A stretch of DNA of 64,000 nucleotides. It comes from Alloalcanivorax marinus. GTDB lineage: Bacteria > Pseudomonadota > Gammaproteobacteria > Pseudomonadales > Alcanivoracaceae. Location of the stretch: NCBI RefSeq assembly GCF_016906305.1, contig NZ_JADDOL010000007.1, forward strand, positions 1-64,000. Reading direction: 5' to 3'. The notes under the pieces were generated by a model. It did not search any database. It saw only the letters and a list, made by a program, of their open reading frames with translations, and had not been told where the DNA came from. A program made the position numbers and the translations under genes. Each line of letters starts with the position of its first letter. The stretch's first letter is position 1. Positions 8,197 through 16,712 of this stretch are shown piece by piece.

Positions 8197-8316
8197 GTGT
8201 TCAGGGAAATCAGAGCACAGGGAATGGCTAAGGAAGGCGGACACGGAAGTCCAGGTGAGCGCAATCGGGTAAGGACAACTCGACGCAAAAGGGCGGCAGG
8301 ATGCCGCCCTTTCTCG
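8197..8316 (+). ncRNA. rsmZ: RsmZ-like (CsrA/RsmA-sequestering) small RNA
   Basis: About 120 nt predicted to carry seven GGA motifs, at 8205, 8221, 8232, 8239, 8245, 8273 and 8299. The last sits in the loop of the terminator hairpin. Rsm/Csr sRNAs display such GGA motifs in loops to titrate the translational repressor RsmA/CsrA. A perfect GacA box lies about 180 bases upstream. The locus order (sRNA, then fdxA and mutS on the opposite strand) is that of Pseudomonas rsmZ, although rpoS is missing from the other side. The 5' end is estimated from the -10 box. Confidence 0.85.
8289..8316 (+). terminator. Intrinsic terminator of the rsm sRNA
   Basis: The eight-base stem GGGCGGCA/TGCCGCCC closes a GGA loop and is followed by TTTCTCGTTTC. 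It ends the sRNA just before the convergent fdxA stop codon. Confidence 0.85.
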
Positions 8317-8347
8317 TTTCCGGCTACCGAATTACCGGTTCACCGAA

Positions 8348-8677
8348 TCACCATTCGCGAATCAGCTTGTCACGCTTGTTGGGCACGCCATCCCACTCCT
8401 CGGCGTCCTCCGGCGAATCCTTCATCTCGGTGATGTTCGGCCACTTCTCGGCCAGCTCCGCATTGATTTCCAGGAAGTCCTGCTGATCCTCCGGCAATTC
8501 GTCCTCGGAGAAGATCGCGTTCACCGGGCACTCCGGCTCGCACAGCGCGCAGTCGATGCACTCGTCCGGGTGAATAACCAGGAAATTGGGGCCTTCATAG
8601 AAGCAATCCACGGGGCATACTTCCACGCAGTCCGTGTGTTTGCACTTGATGCAGTTTTCACCTACTACGAACGTCAT
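8348..8677 (-). CDS. fdxA: Ferredoxin FdxA (7Fe, 3Fe-4S/4Fe-4S)
   Basis: A 109-residue low-potential electron carrier. The N-terminal cysteines follow the pattern C-x2-C-x4-C-x3-CP ([14 protein letters not shown]), and a second cluster motif [12 protein letters not shown] follows. The 50-residue acidic C-terminal extension is typical of proteobacterial seven-iron FdxA proteins. The gene lies between the Rsm sRNA and mutS, as in Pseudomonas. It is convergent with the sRNA and lies downstream of mutS on the same strand, separated by about 200 bases. Confidence 0.95.
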   Translation of the reverse strand: MTFVVGENCIKCKHTDCVEVCPVDCFYEGPNFLVIHPDECIDCALCEPECPVNAIFSEDELPEDQQDFLEINAELAEKWPNITEMKDSPEDAEEWDGVPNKRDKLIREW

Positions 8678-8880
8678 TAGCCTGTCCTCGCCAGGGGTGT
8701 TCTCGTCTCGTTCCGCGCCGGCGTCGCGCCGACGCCATGCGACTTGGGGGCGGCGCTAGTCTACCGGACTGCCAGCTTCAGGCAAGCGCCGCAACCGGTC
8801 CGCGAACGCATATGGATATAACGCCTGCACCGCCCGATCAACGCCGGCGGCAGCGGCTTCAGCCGCGAAACGCCGCGAAA

Positions 8881-11439
8881 TCATTCCTTCAACGCCTTAA
8901 GCGCGTACAACCGCTCCAACGCCTGCCGGGGGGTCAGCTCGTCCGGGTCGATGTCCGCCAGGGCCTTCTCCACGGCGCTGGGCGCGCCGAACAGATCCGC
9001 CTGGGCCGGCGCCGTGGCCGGGGCGGGGGGCGCCGACTTGGGTCGCTCGCCCTGTTCCAGCTCCGCCAGTTTGTCGGTGGCGCGGCGGATCACTCCCGCC
9101 GGCACCCCGGCCAGCTGCGCCACCTGTAACCCATAGCTGCGGCTGGCCGGCCCCTCCTGCACCCGGTGCAGAAAGACGATGCGGTTATCGTGCTCGCTGG
9201 CGGTCAGGTGGGCGTTATAAACCCCGGGCAACTGCTCCGGCAACTGGGTCAGCTCGAAATAATGAGTGGCGAACAGGGTGAATGCCTTCAGATTAAGCGC
9301 CAGATGCTCCGCCGCCGCCCACGCCAGGCTGAGCCCGTCGAAGGTGCTGGTGCCACGGCCGATCTCGTCCATCAGCACCAGGCTTTCACGGGTGGCGTTG
9401 TTGAGAATATTGGCGGTCTCCGACATCTCCACCATGAAGGTGGAGCGGCCGCCGGCCAGATCGTCGGAGGAACCGATGCGGGTAAAGATGCGGTCCAGCT
9501 TGCCCACCCGGGCGCTGGCCGCCGGCACCGCGCTGCCGATATGGGCGAGCAGGGCGACCAGGGCGGTCTGGCGCATATAGGTGGACTTACCGCCCATGTT
9601 CGGGCCGGTGATGATCACCATGCGGCGCTGGTCGTCCAGATGCAGGCTGTTGGGCACGAAGGCATCGTCCAGCACCTGCTCCACCACCGGGTGGCGACCG
9701 TCGACGATCTCCACCACCGGCTCTTCCACCAGATGCGGCTGCACCCAGCCCAGCGCCTCGGCGCGCTCGGCGAAGGCGGCCAGCACGTCCAGCTCGGCCA
9801 CCGCCGCGGCGCTGCGCTGCAGCCCGGCCAGCTGTGACGCCAGGGTCTCGATCAGCTGCTCGTAAAGCCGTTTCTCCAGGGTCAACGCCTTGCTCGACGC
9901 GGACAACGCCTTGTCCTCGAACTCCTTGAGTTCCGGGGTGATAAAGCGCTCCGCGTTCTTCAGGGTCTGGCGGCGCTGGTAATCCATGGGCGCGTTGTCC
10001 GCCTCGCGGCGGGACAGCTCGATGTAGTAGCCGTGCACCCGGTTGTACTTCACCCGCAGGGTGGAGAAGCCGGTGCGCTCGCGCTCCCGGGTCTCGATGT
10101 CCACCAGCACCTGGCCGGCGTTCTCGCTGATCGAACGCAGCTCGTCCAGCTCGGCGCTGTAGCCTTCGGCGATCACGCCGCCGTCGCGGATCAGCATGGG
10201 CGGGTTCTCGATCACCGCCTCCGCCAGCAGCGCCGCCTGCTCGGGAAACTCCCCCAGCCGATCGTGCAGCGCCGCGAACGCCTCGTCGTCCGGCAACGCC
10301 GCGTGCAACGCCGGCAGCGCCTCCAGGCTGGCGCGCAGGCGGGTCAGATCCCGCGGCCGCGCCGAGCGCAACGCCACCCGACCCAGAATCCGCTCCATAT
10401 CGCCGATCCGGTCCAGCACCTCGCGCACCGCCTCGAACCGCCAGCCGTCGCGCAGCGCCGCCACCCGCCGCTGGCGGTCGCCGAGCACCGCCCGGTCGCG
10501 CAACGGCCGGTGAATCCAGCGCTTCAGCAACCGCGCGCCCATGGCCGTCTCGGTGCTGTCCAGCACCCAGGCCAGGGTCGGCGACTCGTCGCCGTTGAGC
10601 GTCTCGGTGAGCTCCAGATTGCGGCGCGTGGCCGCGTCCATGGCCACCCCATCGTCGAACGCCTCCAGGGCCAGCCCGGTCACATGGGGCAGGCTGCTGC
10701 GCTGAGTATCCCGGGCGTACTGCAACAGGGCACCGGCGGCGGCCACCGCCACCGCCGGCGGCTGCCCGAACCCGGACAGATCCTGCACCCCGAACTGCTT
10801 GCACAACTGCCGCAATGCCGCCTCGCCGTCGAACTCCCACGGCGGCCGCTTGCGGCACCCGGCGCGCTCCACCAGCACCACCGGCAAACCATGGTCCTCG
10901 CACACCAGCAACTCCGCCGGCTGCCAGCGCTCCAGCAACGCCTGCAACTGCTCGTGCCCCTCCACCCGGGTCACCACGAACCGCCCGGCGGCCAGATCCA
11001 GACTGGCCGCCCCCACCGCGGACCCGTCCTCGAACAGGGCGCACAGCAAGGTGTCCCGCCGCTCCTCCAGCAACGCCTCATCGCTCACCGTCCCCGGCGT
11101 CACGATCCGCACCACCTTGCGCTCCACCGGCCCCTTGGCCAGCGCCGGATCGCCGATCTGCTCGCAAATCACCACCGACTCGCCCAGCTTCACCAACCGC
11201 GCCAGATACCCCTCCGCCGCGTGATACGGAATCCCCGCCATGGGAATCGGCTTGCCGTTGCTCTGCCCGCGCTGGGTCAGGGTGATGTCCAGCAACCGCG
11301 CCGCCTTCTGCGCATCACCGAAAAACAGCTCGTAAAAATCCCCCATCCGGTAGAACAGCAACTGATCCGGATGCTCGGCCTTCAGGCCGAGATACTGCTT
11401 CATCATAGGGGTGTGTCCGGAAAGATCTTCCTTAGGCAT
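8881..11439 (-). CDS. mutS: DNA mismatch repair protein MutS (5' end supplied by the island)
   Basis: An 852-residue mismatch recognition ATPase. The mismatch-reading motif GDFYELF lies at residues 33-39 (F35, E37), and the Walker [10 protein letters not shown] lies near residue 615, followed by the signature region ending in [12 protein letters not shown]. Full length for the family. The first 14 codons are repeated at 41,940-41,981, so this gene's start was exchanged during island integration while the reading frame was kept. The present start codons (CCT AAG GAA GAT) use less GC at third positions than the orphan copy (GCA AAG GAC GAC). The original promoter is now 30.5 kb away, so expression depends on island DNA between 11,440 and 11,711. 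Confidence 0.97.
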   Translation of the reverse strand: MPKEDLSGHTPMMKQYLGLKAEHPDQLLFYRMGDFYELFFGDAQKAARLLDITLTQRGQSNGKPIPMAGIPYHAAEGYLARLVKLGESVVICEQIGDPALAKGPVERKVVRIVTPGTVSDEALLEERRDTLLCALFEDGSAVGAASLDLAAGRFVVTRVEGHEQLQALLERWQPAELLVCEDHGLPVVLVERAGCRKRPPWEFDGEAALRQLCKQFGVQDLSGFGQPPAVAVAAAGALLQYARDTQRSSLPHVTGLALEAFDDGVAMDAATRRNLELTETLNGDESPTLAWVLDSTETAMGARLLKRWIHRPLRDRAVLGDRQRRVAALRDGWRFEAVREVLDRIGDMERILGRVALRSARPRDLTRLRASLEALPALHAALPDDEAFAALHDRLGEFPEQAALLAEAVIENPPMLIRDGGVIAEGYSAELDELRSISENAGQVLVDIETRERERTGFSTLRVKYNRVHGYYIELSRREADNAPMDYQRRQTLKNAERFITPELKEFEDKALSASSKALTLEKRLYEQLIETLASQLAGLQRSAAAVAELDVLAAFAERAEALGWVQPHLVEEPVVEIVDGRHPVVEQVLDDAFVPNSLHLDDQRRMVIITGPNMGGKSTYMRQTALVALLAHIGSAVPAASARVGKLDRIFTRIGSSDDLAGGRSTFMVEMSETANILNNATRESLVLMDEIGRGTSTFDGLSLAWAAAEHLALNLKAFTLFATHYFELTQLPEQLPGVYNAHLTASEHDNRIVFLHRVQEGPASRSYGLQVAQLAGVPAGVIRRATDKLAELEQGERPKSAPPAPATAPAQADLFGAPSAVEKALADIDPDELTPRQALERLYALKALKE
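11399..11424. repeat. Left attachment site (inside mutS codons 6-14)
   Basis: This 26-base copy lies inside the functional mutS start. It differs from the right copy at two positions, both synonymous third bases. The crossover should lie within this block. Confidence 0.85.
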
Positions 11440-11561
11440 ATCAGCGTTTTTCCTTGATTCTGGCCAATTATTGCCAGATAAATCAGTAGCTTGTGTTGTG
11501 TCTCGTAATCTGCGCTGGTCCGTCTGCGTCCGTGGGAATCCGTGGGAAGCGCATGACTGGG

Positions 11562-11637
11562 TGTAGGTTTTGATGTAGGTTTGAAGCTGAGGCTCGGCAG
11601 GGACATTCCGGGGGCGGACAATCCAGGGAAACCTACA
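11562..11637. repeat. TGTAGGTTT repeats, candidate integrase arm sites
   Basis: TGTAGGTTT occurs at 11,562 and 11,574 in direct orientation, and inverted as AAACCTACA at 11,629. A near copy, TGTAGGTTA, lies at 41,872 close to the right end. The spacing and position beside the integrase gene fit arm-type binding sites. A role as an operator for the integrase gene is also possible. Confidence 0.45.
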
Positions 11638-11711
11638 CGTACTACCGCGCGCCCACCACGGAAAGGGCTAGGTGGGCTGCCTGAACACGACCAGCGAAGT
11701 GAGAGCGAAAG

Positions 11712-13061
11712 ATGGAGCATAACAAACGCAACACCAAGCCTCTATCGGCCCGAGCGGTGGAGACCATGCGCCCGGGCGACGCGGACAAGACCGATGTCGG
11801 TGAGAACACGGGTCTCAGAGTCACCTGTGGCTCCACCGGCGTGCGAGCCTTCATCTATCGCTACAAGAGCCCGGAGACGGGCAAGCTTACCCAGGTAAAG
11901 CTGGGAAACTATCCGGCGATGACGCTCACCGAGGCACGTATGAAACTGGCGGAGCTGAAGGCCCTGCGCGCCAGCGGTGTCTGCCCGAAAGCGGAACGGA
12001 CCCGCCTGCGCCGGCGCGCTGAAGAGGAGGAGCGTGAACGTGAGCGGCAGGAACAGGCCGAGCGCTTCACCGTAGCCGACTTGGTTGAGCTCTATCTGTC
12101 CGAGGTGATCGAGGACAGGGTGGTCGTCGATTCCCGCACCGGCGAGCGTAAGCGGCTCCCCGGGGCGCGTAAGCCCAAAGGCCAGGCTGAGACCCGGCGT
12201 ACCCTCTACAACGACCCTGTCCGCGTGCTGGGGCGCCGTAGTGCCGGTTCCCTGACTCGCAAGGATGTGGTGGCCATGGTGAAGGAAATCCTGGATCGTG
12301 GTGCTAACGTGCAGGCCGGGAACGTGCTGCGTGAGCTGACCGCCGCCTACGAGTACGCTATAGGGCTGGACCGCTTCCCGGACGACTTCGCCAATCCAGC
12401 GCTGTTGGCCAGGGGAAGTCTGCGACAGAGCCGAGTGCGGCTGACCCCGCAGAAGGGCAAGCGGGTGCTGTCCGACAACGAGCTCAAGGCGGTACTGGCT
12501 TGGCTGCCTGGCTCCGGGTTCTCCGCCACGCAGAAAGATGTCCTCTTCCTGACCCTGTGGACCGGCTGCCGGACCGGAGAGGTATGCCAGGCGGAATGGC
12601 GGGATATGGACCTGGACAACGGCACTTGGCACCTGCGCGAGTCCAAGAACAACGCCGAGCGATACGTCCAACTCTCCCGCCAGGCCGTGGCCTTCCTCCG
12701 CCAGCTCCCGGCCAACGGTAGCCCCTATCTCTTTCCTTCCTCGCGAACAGGCCTGCCGATCCAGCAGAAATCGCTTTCCGAGATCAAATGGCAGCTACGC
12801 AACCCTGACAAGGTGAAGGAGAACCGGGCCTTCCGGCCGGAGCAGTGCTGGCTGGAGACGATCAATGACTGGTCGCCGCACGACCTGCGGCGTTCCGTGC
12901 GTACCGGCCTGGCGAGGCTGCGCTGCCCCAGTGACGTCGCCGAAGCGATCCTGGGGCACTCCCAGAAGGGTATTGAGGGCACCTATAACCTGCATGGCTA
13001 CGAGGAAGAATGCCGGGAGTGGTTGCAGCGGTGGGCGGACCATCTGGATACGCTGCGGTAA
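11712..13061 (+). CDS. Tyrosine-type integrase with DUF4102 arm-binding domain
   Basis: A 449-residue site-specific recombinase. The N-terminal P4-type arm-binding domain includes GLRVTCGSTGVRAFIYRY and KLGNYPAMTLTEAR. The catalytic domain shows the first arginine in TGCRTGEV, the HxxR box in HDLRRS, the second histidine in ILGHS and the likely nucleophile tyrosine in GTYNLHGY. It lies 270 bases from the left attachment site and should integrate and excise the island at the mutS 5' end. It is convergent with the gene at 13,072. Confidence 0.95.
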   Translation: MEHNKRNTKPLSARAVETMRPGDADKTDVGENTGLRVTCGSTGVRAFIYRYKSPETGKLTQVKLGNYPAMTLTEARMKLAELKALRASGVCPKAERTRLRRRAEEEERERERQEQAERFTVADLVELYLSEVIEDRVVVDSRTGERKRLPGARKPKGQAETRRTLYNDPVRVLGRRSAGSLTRKDVVAMVKEILDRGANVQAGNVLRELTAAYEYAIGLDRFPDDFANPALLARGSLRQSRVRLTPQKGKRVLSDNELKAVLAWLPGSGFSATQKDVLFLTLWTGCRTGEVCQAEWRDMDLDNGTWHLRESKNNAERYVQLSRQAVAFLRQLPANGSPYLFPSSRTGLPIQQKSLSEIKWQLRNPDKVKENRAFRPEQCWLETINDWSPHDLRRSVRTGLARLRCPSDVAEAILGHSQKGIEGTYNLHGYEEECREWLQRWADHLDTLR

Positions 13062-13071
13062 ATGCTGGCTT

Positions 13072-13821
13072 TCAGGCTGTATTGTTATCCGGGGGTGGAG
13101 GAATGCGGGGTAAATCGGCTCGGGGGCGTCTACGGGCCTTTGGGATTCTGGATAGCTCGCCCTGATACTCTTCGCGGATGCTGCGGGCTCTTTCCTCGAC
13201 CAAATCCTCGAACGCTTCGCGCGCTTCTGGGTCCGTCTGGGCCGCTATGGTGGGATCTTCTACCTGGAGCTCCAATCGTGCGGCCCGGTCGGTTAGCTGA
13301 GCGATAACACGTTGGTGTTGCTCAAGGCGCTGTTTCTGCAACTCTTCTTTGTGCTCCGCTTCCTGAACCGCTTTCTGGCTTGCTTCTGCAAGGCGCTGGT
13401 CCATTTCGGCCCTAAAGTCCCGGCTCATGCTGTTCTCTCGGCGCACTAGATCCTCAAGAGCCTCGCCGATAGTCATCTTCTGTTTTGTGGCAAGTTGGCG
13501 TAGCAGAGTTCGTAGATCTTTGCTCATCCGTAAGTTGTAGGTGCTGAGGTGTTTATCTTCCTGTCTCTTTTTCCACTGGTAGTACGCGGAGCGCATTCTC
13601 AGCTCCAGCATAAGGTAGGGAGAGTACGCGGGATCTTGGGGCGCTTGGTTGGCGTGATCGCGCGGTGGCCAATTGGCTAACAGTCCACTCAGACGCAGCC
13701 CAAATGACTTCCACTCGTTGGAAGGGGGTACGGTATGACCGCGCTGTCCTAGGTACCTGGCGGCCCATTCGCAGTGTTCTTGGTCCTCGACCTGAAGCCA
13801 ATCCAGCCATGCCCTTCCCAT
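13072..13821 (-). CDS. Unknown protein with RHH-like segment and long coiled coil
   Basis: A 249-residue hydrophilic protein that I do not recognise. Residues about 93-125 (STYNLRMSKDLRTLLRQL...) look like a ribbon-helix-helix segment. A heptad-rich region (about 130-225, with many E, Q, K and R) then predicts a coiled coil, and the tail is proline-rich and basic. This suggests a DNA-binding oligomer. It is divergent from the gene at 14,004 across an AT-rich stretch that probably holds both promoters. It could regulate the integrase region or act in replication or partition. Confidence 0.7.
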   Translation of the reverse strand: MGRAWLDWLQVEDQEHCEWAARYLGQRGHTVPPSNEWKSFGLRLSGLLANWPPRDHANQAPQDPAYSPYLMLELRMRSAYYQWKKRQEDKHLSTYNLRMSKDLRTLLRQLATKQKMTIGEALEDLVRRENSMSRDFRAEMDQRLAEASQKAVQEAEHKEELQKQRLEQHQRVIAQLTDRAARLELQVEDPTIAAQTDPEAREAFEDLVEERARSIREEYQGELSRIPKARRRPRADLPRIPPPPDNNTA

Positions 13822-14003
13822 TGTAGCCCCCTATGCACATGTCGGGTTCGAGATGTCCGAAATCTTATTTTCCATTGTATTATTACACATCAAAGATTAG
13901 ATTTGTGACGTGTTTTAATTCCATTTTTAATAGGTGTAAGTCATTGGAAATATGGGGACCAGGAGGCAGCCAGGCTGGCTTGATATGGTTACTGGAAACG
14001 GAA

Positions 14004-15380
14004 ATGCCGCAGTTATCGCCAGAGGCTAAGTACCTGCTTGCGAGAGTGTGGTTTGCGTTCGGAACCTCTCCGGTGAGGTTGAAGGTTAAGCAGCTGGAGG
14101 CACTATTCGGGATCAGCCGAAAGACATTTCTCAATGCCAGGGACGAGCTGCTGGCGGACCCCCGATCGAAGAGGGAGAAGCCTTACCTGGTGAGGTGCTA
14201 TCGGGACGATTGGGATGACGAGCGATTTGGTGAATTCACTCGGGGGCGTCCTGTACGGGAGTTCCGTTTAGAGAGGGCTTTTGGCGCAGAGCTGGCGAGC
14301 GCGCCGGCGGGTGGACGGGTGGTGAGCCAGGCGAACAAGGCAGTCGCGGCTCTTCAGTGCCGGACGATACAGCTACGCCAAAGTACTGAGCCCGGCAATG
14401 AGCGCGTGGCGGCTGAGGCTGAGGAGCTTTCTCCTCCTCGCCTCGCCGTTCCGGGCAAGCTGCTGTTGGCGATTCTATGGTCTGTGGCGGATAGGCGAGG
14501 GGTGGTGCACGACGCTGGGCTCCGTCGCCTCTCTCGGCTAGCGGGGATGTCCCTCTCTCGCGTTCGTAATCATCTTAACCGTCTGGAGCAATTGGGGTTC
14601 TTCACGTTGAGGGTTTCTGGTCTGACCGGGCGGTTCCTGCCGGGTAAGGTGCCGGGTGCCCTGGTGTTGAACGGAGCCGCCATTGGCTATTCGCGCACTG
14701 TCTCTAAGAGCCGCATTCTGGACTTGGGCGAGCTTGAGTCGATAGCGTTTGTACACAGTAAGAGCGACCAAGCTCTGAGAAAAAGGAAGGTTGCCGCTGG
14801 CGGTAAAGCAAAGGGGGGCGACTCGGATCAATGGATTGAGGCGGAGGCTGCGGCTTATCCCTGGCAACCACCGAACCAGAAGAATCAGAGGGATGAGAAA
14901 GAGCGCAAGGAGAAGCCACCACCGCTATATACGGTATTCGCTGGTGAGCCCCGCCGTGCGGAGATTCGAGAGTACCTGCTGTTCAAAGCTTGCGCCTATG
15001 TGACCTGGCTGGTTAATGAGCATCCAACCCAGCTGCTTGCCTGGGGGGCTGACAAAGAGGATGAACCTGAAGCGGCTAGGCTCCTCTTGGCAACGGTACA
15101 GGAGGAATTGTTGTCCAATGGTTCATTGATCGCCAAGTTTGAGAGCGGAAGGGCATTATTGGTACGTTGGTTCTGCCTTCATGTTTGGCGAAGGGCTCGG
15201 GAGGTTATAAGCGCCATCGCGGTGGCTGAGAAAGATGAAGGCTTCGAATCGGTAATCGGGAGTATCGGTTCGCGTTACTCGGATATCATCGTGCTGCCGA
15301 TGCGGGGGTACACCCTTCAACTGCTCACCTATGAGTTGAAGGGAGACGTAGCCAAGGTTGAGGCGGAGAGCCAGCCGTAG
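14004..15380 (+). CDS. Unknown protein with two winged-helix-like segments
   Basis: About 458 residues from the ATG at 14,004. Upstream in-frame starts back to 13,833 run through AT-rich, promoter-like DNA and are less likely. A TTG at 13,980 lies after AGGAGG, but with 13-base spacing. Two helix-turn-helix-like segments are visible: VKQLEALFGISRKTFLNARDEL near residue 30 and LRRLSRLAGMSLSRVRNHLNRL near residue 180. The latter is followed by a GFF-type wing. This layout resembles plasmid or phage replication-module proteins, but no family was recognised. GC content is lower than in the neighbours. Confidence 0.65.
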   Translation: MPQLSPEAKYLLARVWFAFGTSPVRLKVKQLEALFGISRKTFLNARDELLADPRSKREKPYLVRCYRDDWDDERFGEFTRGRPVREFRLERAFGAELASAPAGGRVVSQANKAVAALQCRTIQLRQSTEPGNERVAAEAEELSPPRLAVPGKLLLAILWSVADRRGVVHDAGLRRLSRLAGMSLSRVRNHLNRLEQLGFFTLRVSGLTGRFLPGKVPGALVLNGAAIGYSRTVSKSRILDLGELESIAFVHSKSDQALRKRKVAAGGKAKGGDSDQWIEAEAAAYPWQPPNQKNQRDEKERKEKPPPLYTVFAGEPRRAEIREYLLFKACAYVTWLVNEHPTQLLAWGADKEDEPEAARLLLATVQEELLSNGSLIAKFESGRALLVRWFCLHVWRRAREVISAIAVAEKDEGFESVIGSIGSRYSDIIVLPMRGYTLQLLTYELKGDVAKVEAESQP

Positions 15381-15605
15381 CGGCAATATAATTGTACGAT
15401 GGCGTGGTTGGAGTGGTGGCTCTCCGGGCCGCTAGCCATAGGGAGCTCGCCTCCGAGCGGCGGGTGATTTGTGTCGGTCTAGTAGTATATACATACTCGT
15501 CTGTTGTCTATGGCATGCCCTTCATCGACCACCGTCATGAACTCTCAACCAATAAATAAATAGTTTCCCTGAGGTTCCTATGCGAAGACGCATAGGAGAA
15601 TCGTA
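15381..15605. other. Short gene-free region upstream of the Rep-like gene
   Basis: An AT-rich stretch with a palindromic GTATATAC near 15,485 and an AT-rich run AATAAATAAATAG near 15,551. It ends in the perfect hairpin described at 15,577. It may hold a promoter and possibly a replication origin. No gene is seen. Confidence 0.4.
15577..15596 (+). promoter_or_regulatory. Perfect hairpin overlapping the ribosome-binding site
   Basis: CCTATGCG-AAGA-CGCATAGG forms an eight-base stem with a four-base loop. Its 3' arm overlaps AGGAGA (15,594-15,599), the ribosome-binding site of the GTG start at 15,606. It could limit translation. Because the gene looks like a rolling-circle initiator, it could instead be an origin hairpin. 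Confidence 0.6.
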
Positions 15606-16295
15606 GTGGAACCCCACCCGGACAACCGTAACTTAACACTCACCGATAGCCCGTTCTGGAAAGGTTGGCCGCTTTGTCCTGGCCACATGCCCTTCATTTG
15701 TGAGTATCTGGACCGCTTACTTGAAACCATGCAGGAGGCCTTGTCGGCCTATAATCGAGTCTGCGCATTCCGATTTGACCTGCACTATCCCCCTGAATTG
15801 GCGGTTGTGCCTGAGTCAGCGATCTCAAGGTTTTTCCATCAGCTACAGAGAGAAGTGGAAGGGGATATGGCCATGAGGGTACGGAGACACCCCTGCCGCG
15901 TTCGTTACGCCTGGGCGGCTGAACGGCACCTATCTACCCGAAACCACTATCACGTGGTCATTCTTGTCAATAAGGATGCATATCACTCCTGGGGTCATTT
16001 CCCAAACTTAGTGGGCGGCGGTAGGGATTGCAGGTATAGAGCAGGCATGGCGCATTGTGTCATCCGGGCATGGGCTCATGCCTTGGGCGTCCCACCTGAG
16101 ACAGTGGTCGGCAGCGTCCATTTTGCGAGCAACGGCGTCTATTACTTGAACAATAACGGACCGGACAATTCCAGCCAGTTTGCGGCTATATTCGAGCGTG
16201 CCAGCTATCTGGCCAAGGCGAGCACGAAGGTTTATGGCCAGGGGGCGAGGTGCTTTGGCTGTTCCCGCCGTCGGCAATCCTCTGTATTCCAGTAA
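15606..16295 (+). CDS. YagK/YfjJ (inovirus Gp2-type) protein, HUH rolling-circle initiator-like
   Basis: A 229-residue protein resembling the YagK/YfjJ C-terminal family, which includes inovirus Gp2-like replication proteins. A histidine-hydrophobic-histidine (HUH) motif is visible as H114-Y-H116 in NHYHVVIL. A candidate catalytic tyrosine is Y201 in YLAKASTKVY, the YxxK pattern of single-tyrosine Rep proteins. The GTG start follows AGGAGA with normal spacing. Its position before an alpA gene is usual in satellite-type islands. The enzymatic role is inferred from these motifs. Confidence 0.75.
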   Translation: MEPHPDNRNLTLTDSPFWKGWPLCPGHMPFICEYLDRLLETMQEALSAYNRVCAFRFDLHYPPELAVVPESAISRFFHQLQREVEGDMAMRVRRHPCRVRYAWAAERHLSTRNHYHVVILVNKDAYHSWGHFPNLVGGGRDCRYRAGMAHCVIRAWAHALGVPPETVVGSVHFASNGVYYLNNNGPDNSSQFAAIFERASYLAKASTKVYGQGARCFGCSRRRQSSVFQ

Positions 16296-16343
16296 TTTTT
16301 AATGGGCGCTCCTCATCCCGTGTAGGATTATGAGGAAAAGCAA

Positions 16344-16559
16344 ATGAAGATCATGCGATTGGAAGAAGTCATGGCCTGCACGGGCCTGGGGCGGTCGTCC
16401 ATCTACAAATTGATGGCTGATGACGCATTCCCGAAGTCGGTGCCGCTGGTGAACCGCTCGGTGGGATGGGTCTCCCATGAAGTGGAGGGGTGGATCAAGG
16501 ACCGTATTGATGAACGGGACCGGAAACTGGCGGGGGAAGAAGAGAGCCTGCCGGCATGA
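16344..16559 (+). CDS. AlpA-family regulator / excisionase-like protein
   Basis: A 71-residue protein with a MerR-like winged helix: MRLEEVMACTGLGRSSIYKLM, then FPKSVPL and VGWVSHEVEGWI. This is the AlpA signature. AlpA proteins act as transcriptional activators of the integrase gene or as directionality factors in P4-like elements. An intrinsic terminator follows at once. It probably shares a transcript with the Rep-like gene upstream. Confidence 0.93.
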   Translation: MKIMRLEEVMACTGLGRSSIYKLMADDAFPKSVPLVNRSVGWVSHEVEGWIKDRIDERDRKLAGEEESLPA

Positions 16560-16561
16560 AA

Positions 16562-16602
16562 AAAGCCCGCCGACCGCCGATAGGGCAGTGACGGGCTTTC
16601 GC
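16562..16602 (+). terminator. Intrinsic terminator after alpA
   Basis: AAAGCCCG (16,562-16,569) pairs with CGGGCTTT (16,592-16,599) three bases after the alpA stop codon. The T's close the stem. Confidence 0.75.
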
Positions 16603-16712
16603 TTGGGTCGCTGTGATGTAGTGTGTTGGTTACTTTCTATCGATAATGCACCCTCCTTGTCCGTTTCTTAGATATCCCGGTCCGCTTTAGGGCGGAGATT
16701 GGGAGGAAGGCG

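Larger units (their letters stand above)
7828..8347. other. Gene-free region holding the rsm sRNA locus
   Basis: No protein gene is supported here. The region contains the GacA box at 8008-8025, a promoter near 8184 and an sRNA ending at an intrinsic terminator around 8290-8316. Two imperfect half-sites lie just after the box: TGTAAG at 8030 and CTTACG at 8049. The stretch 7830-8000 shows nothing recognisable. Confidence 0.7.
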
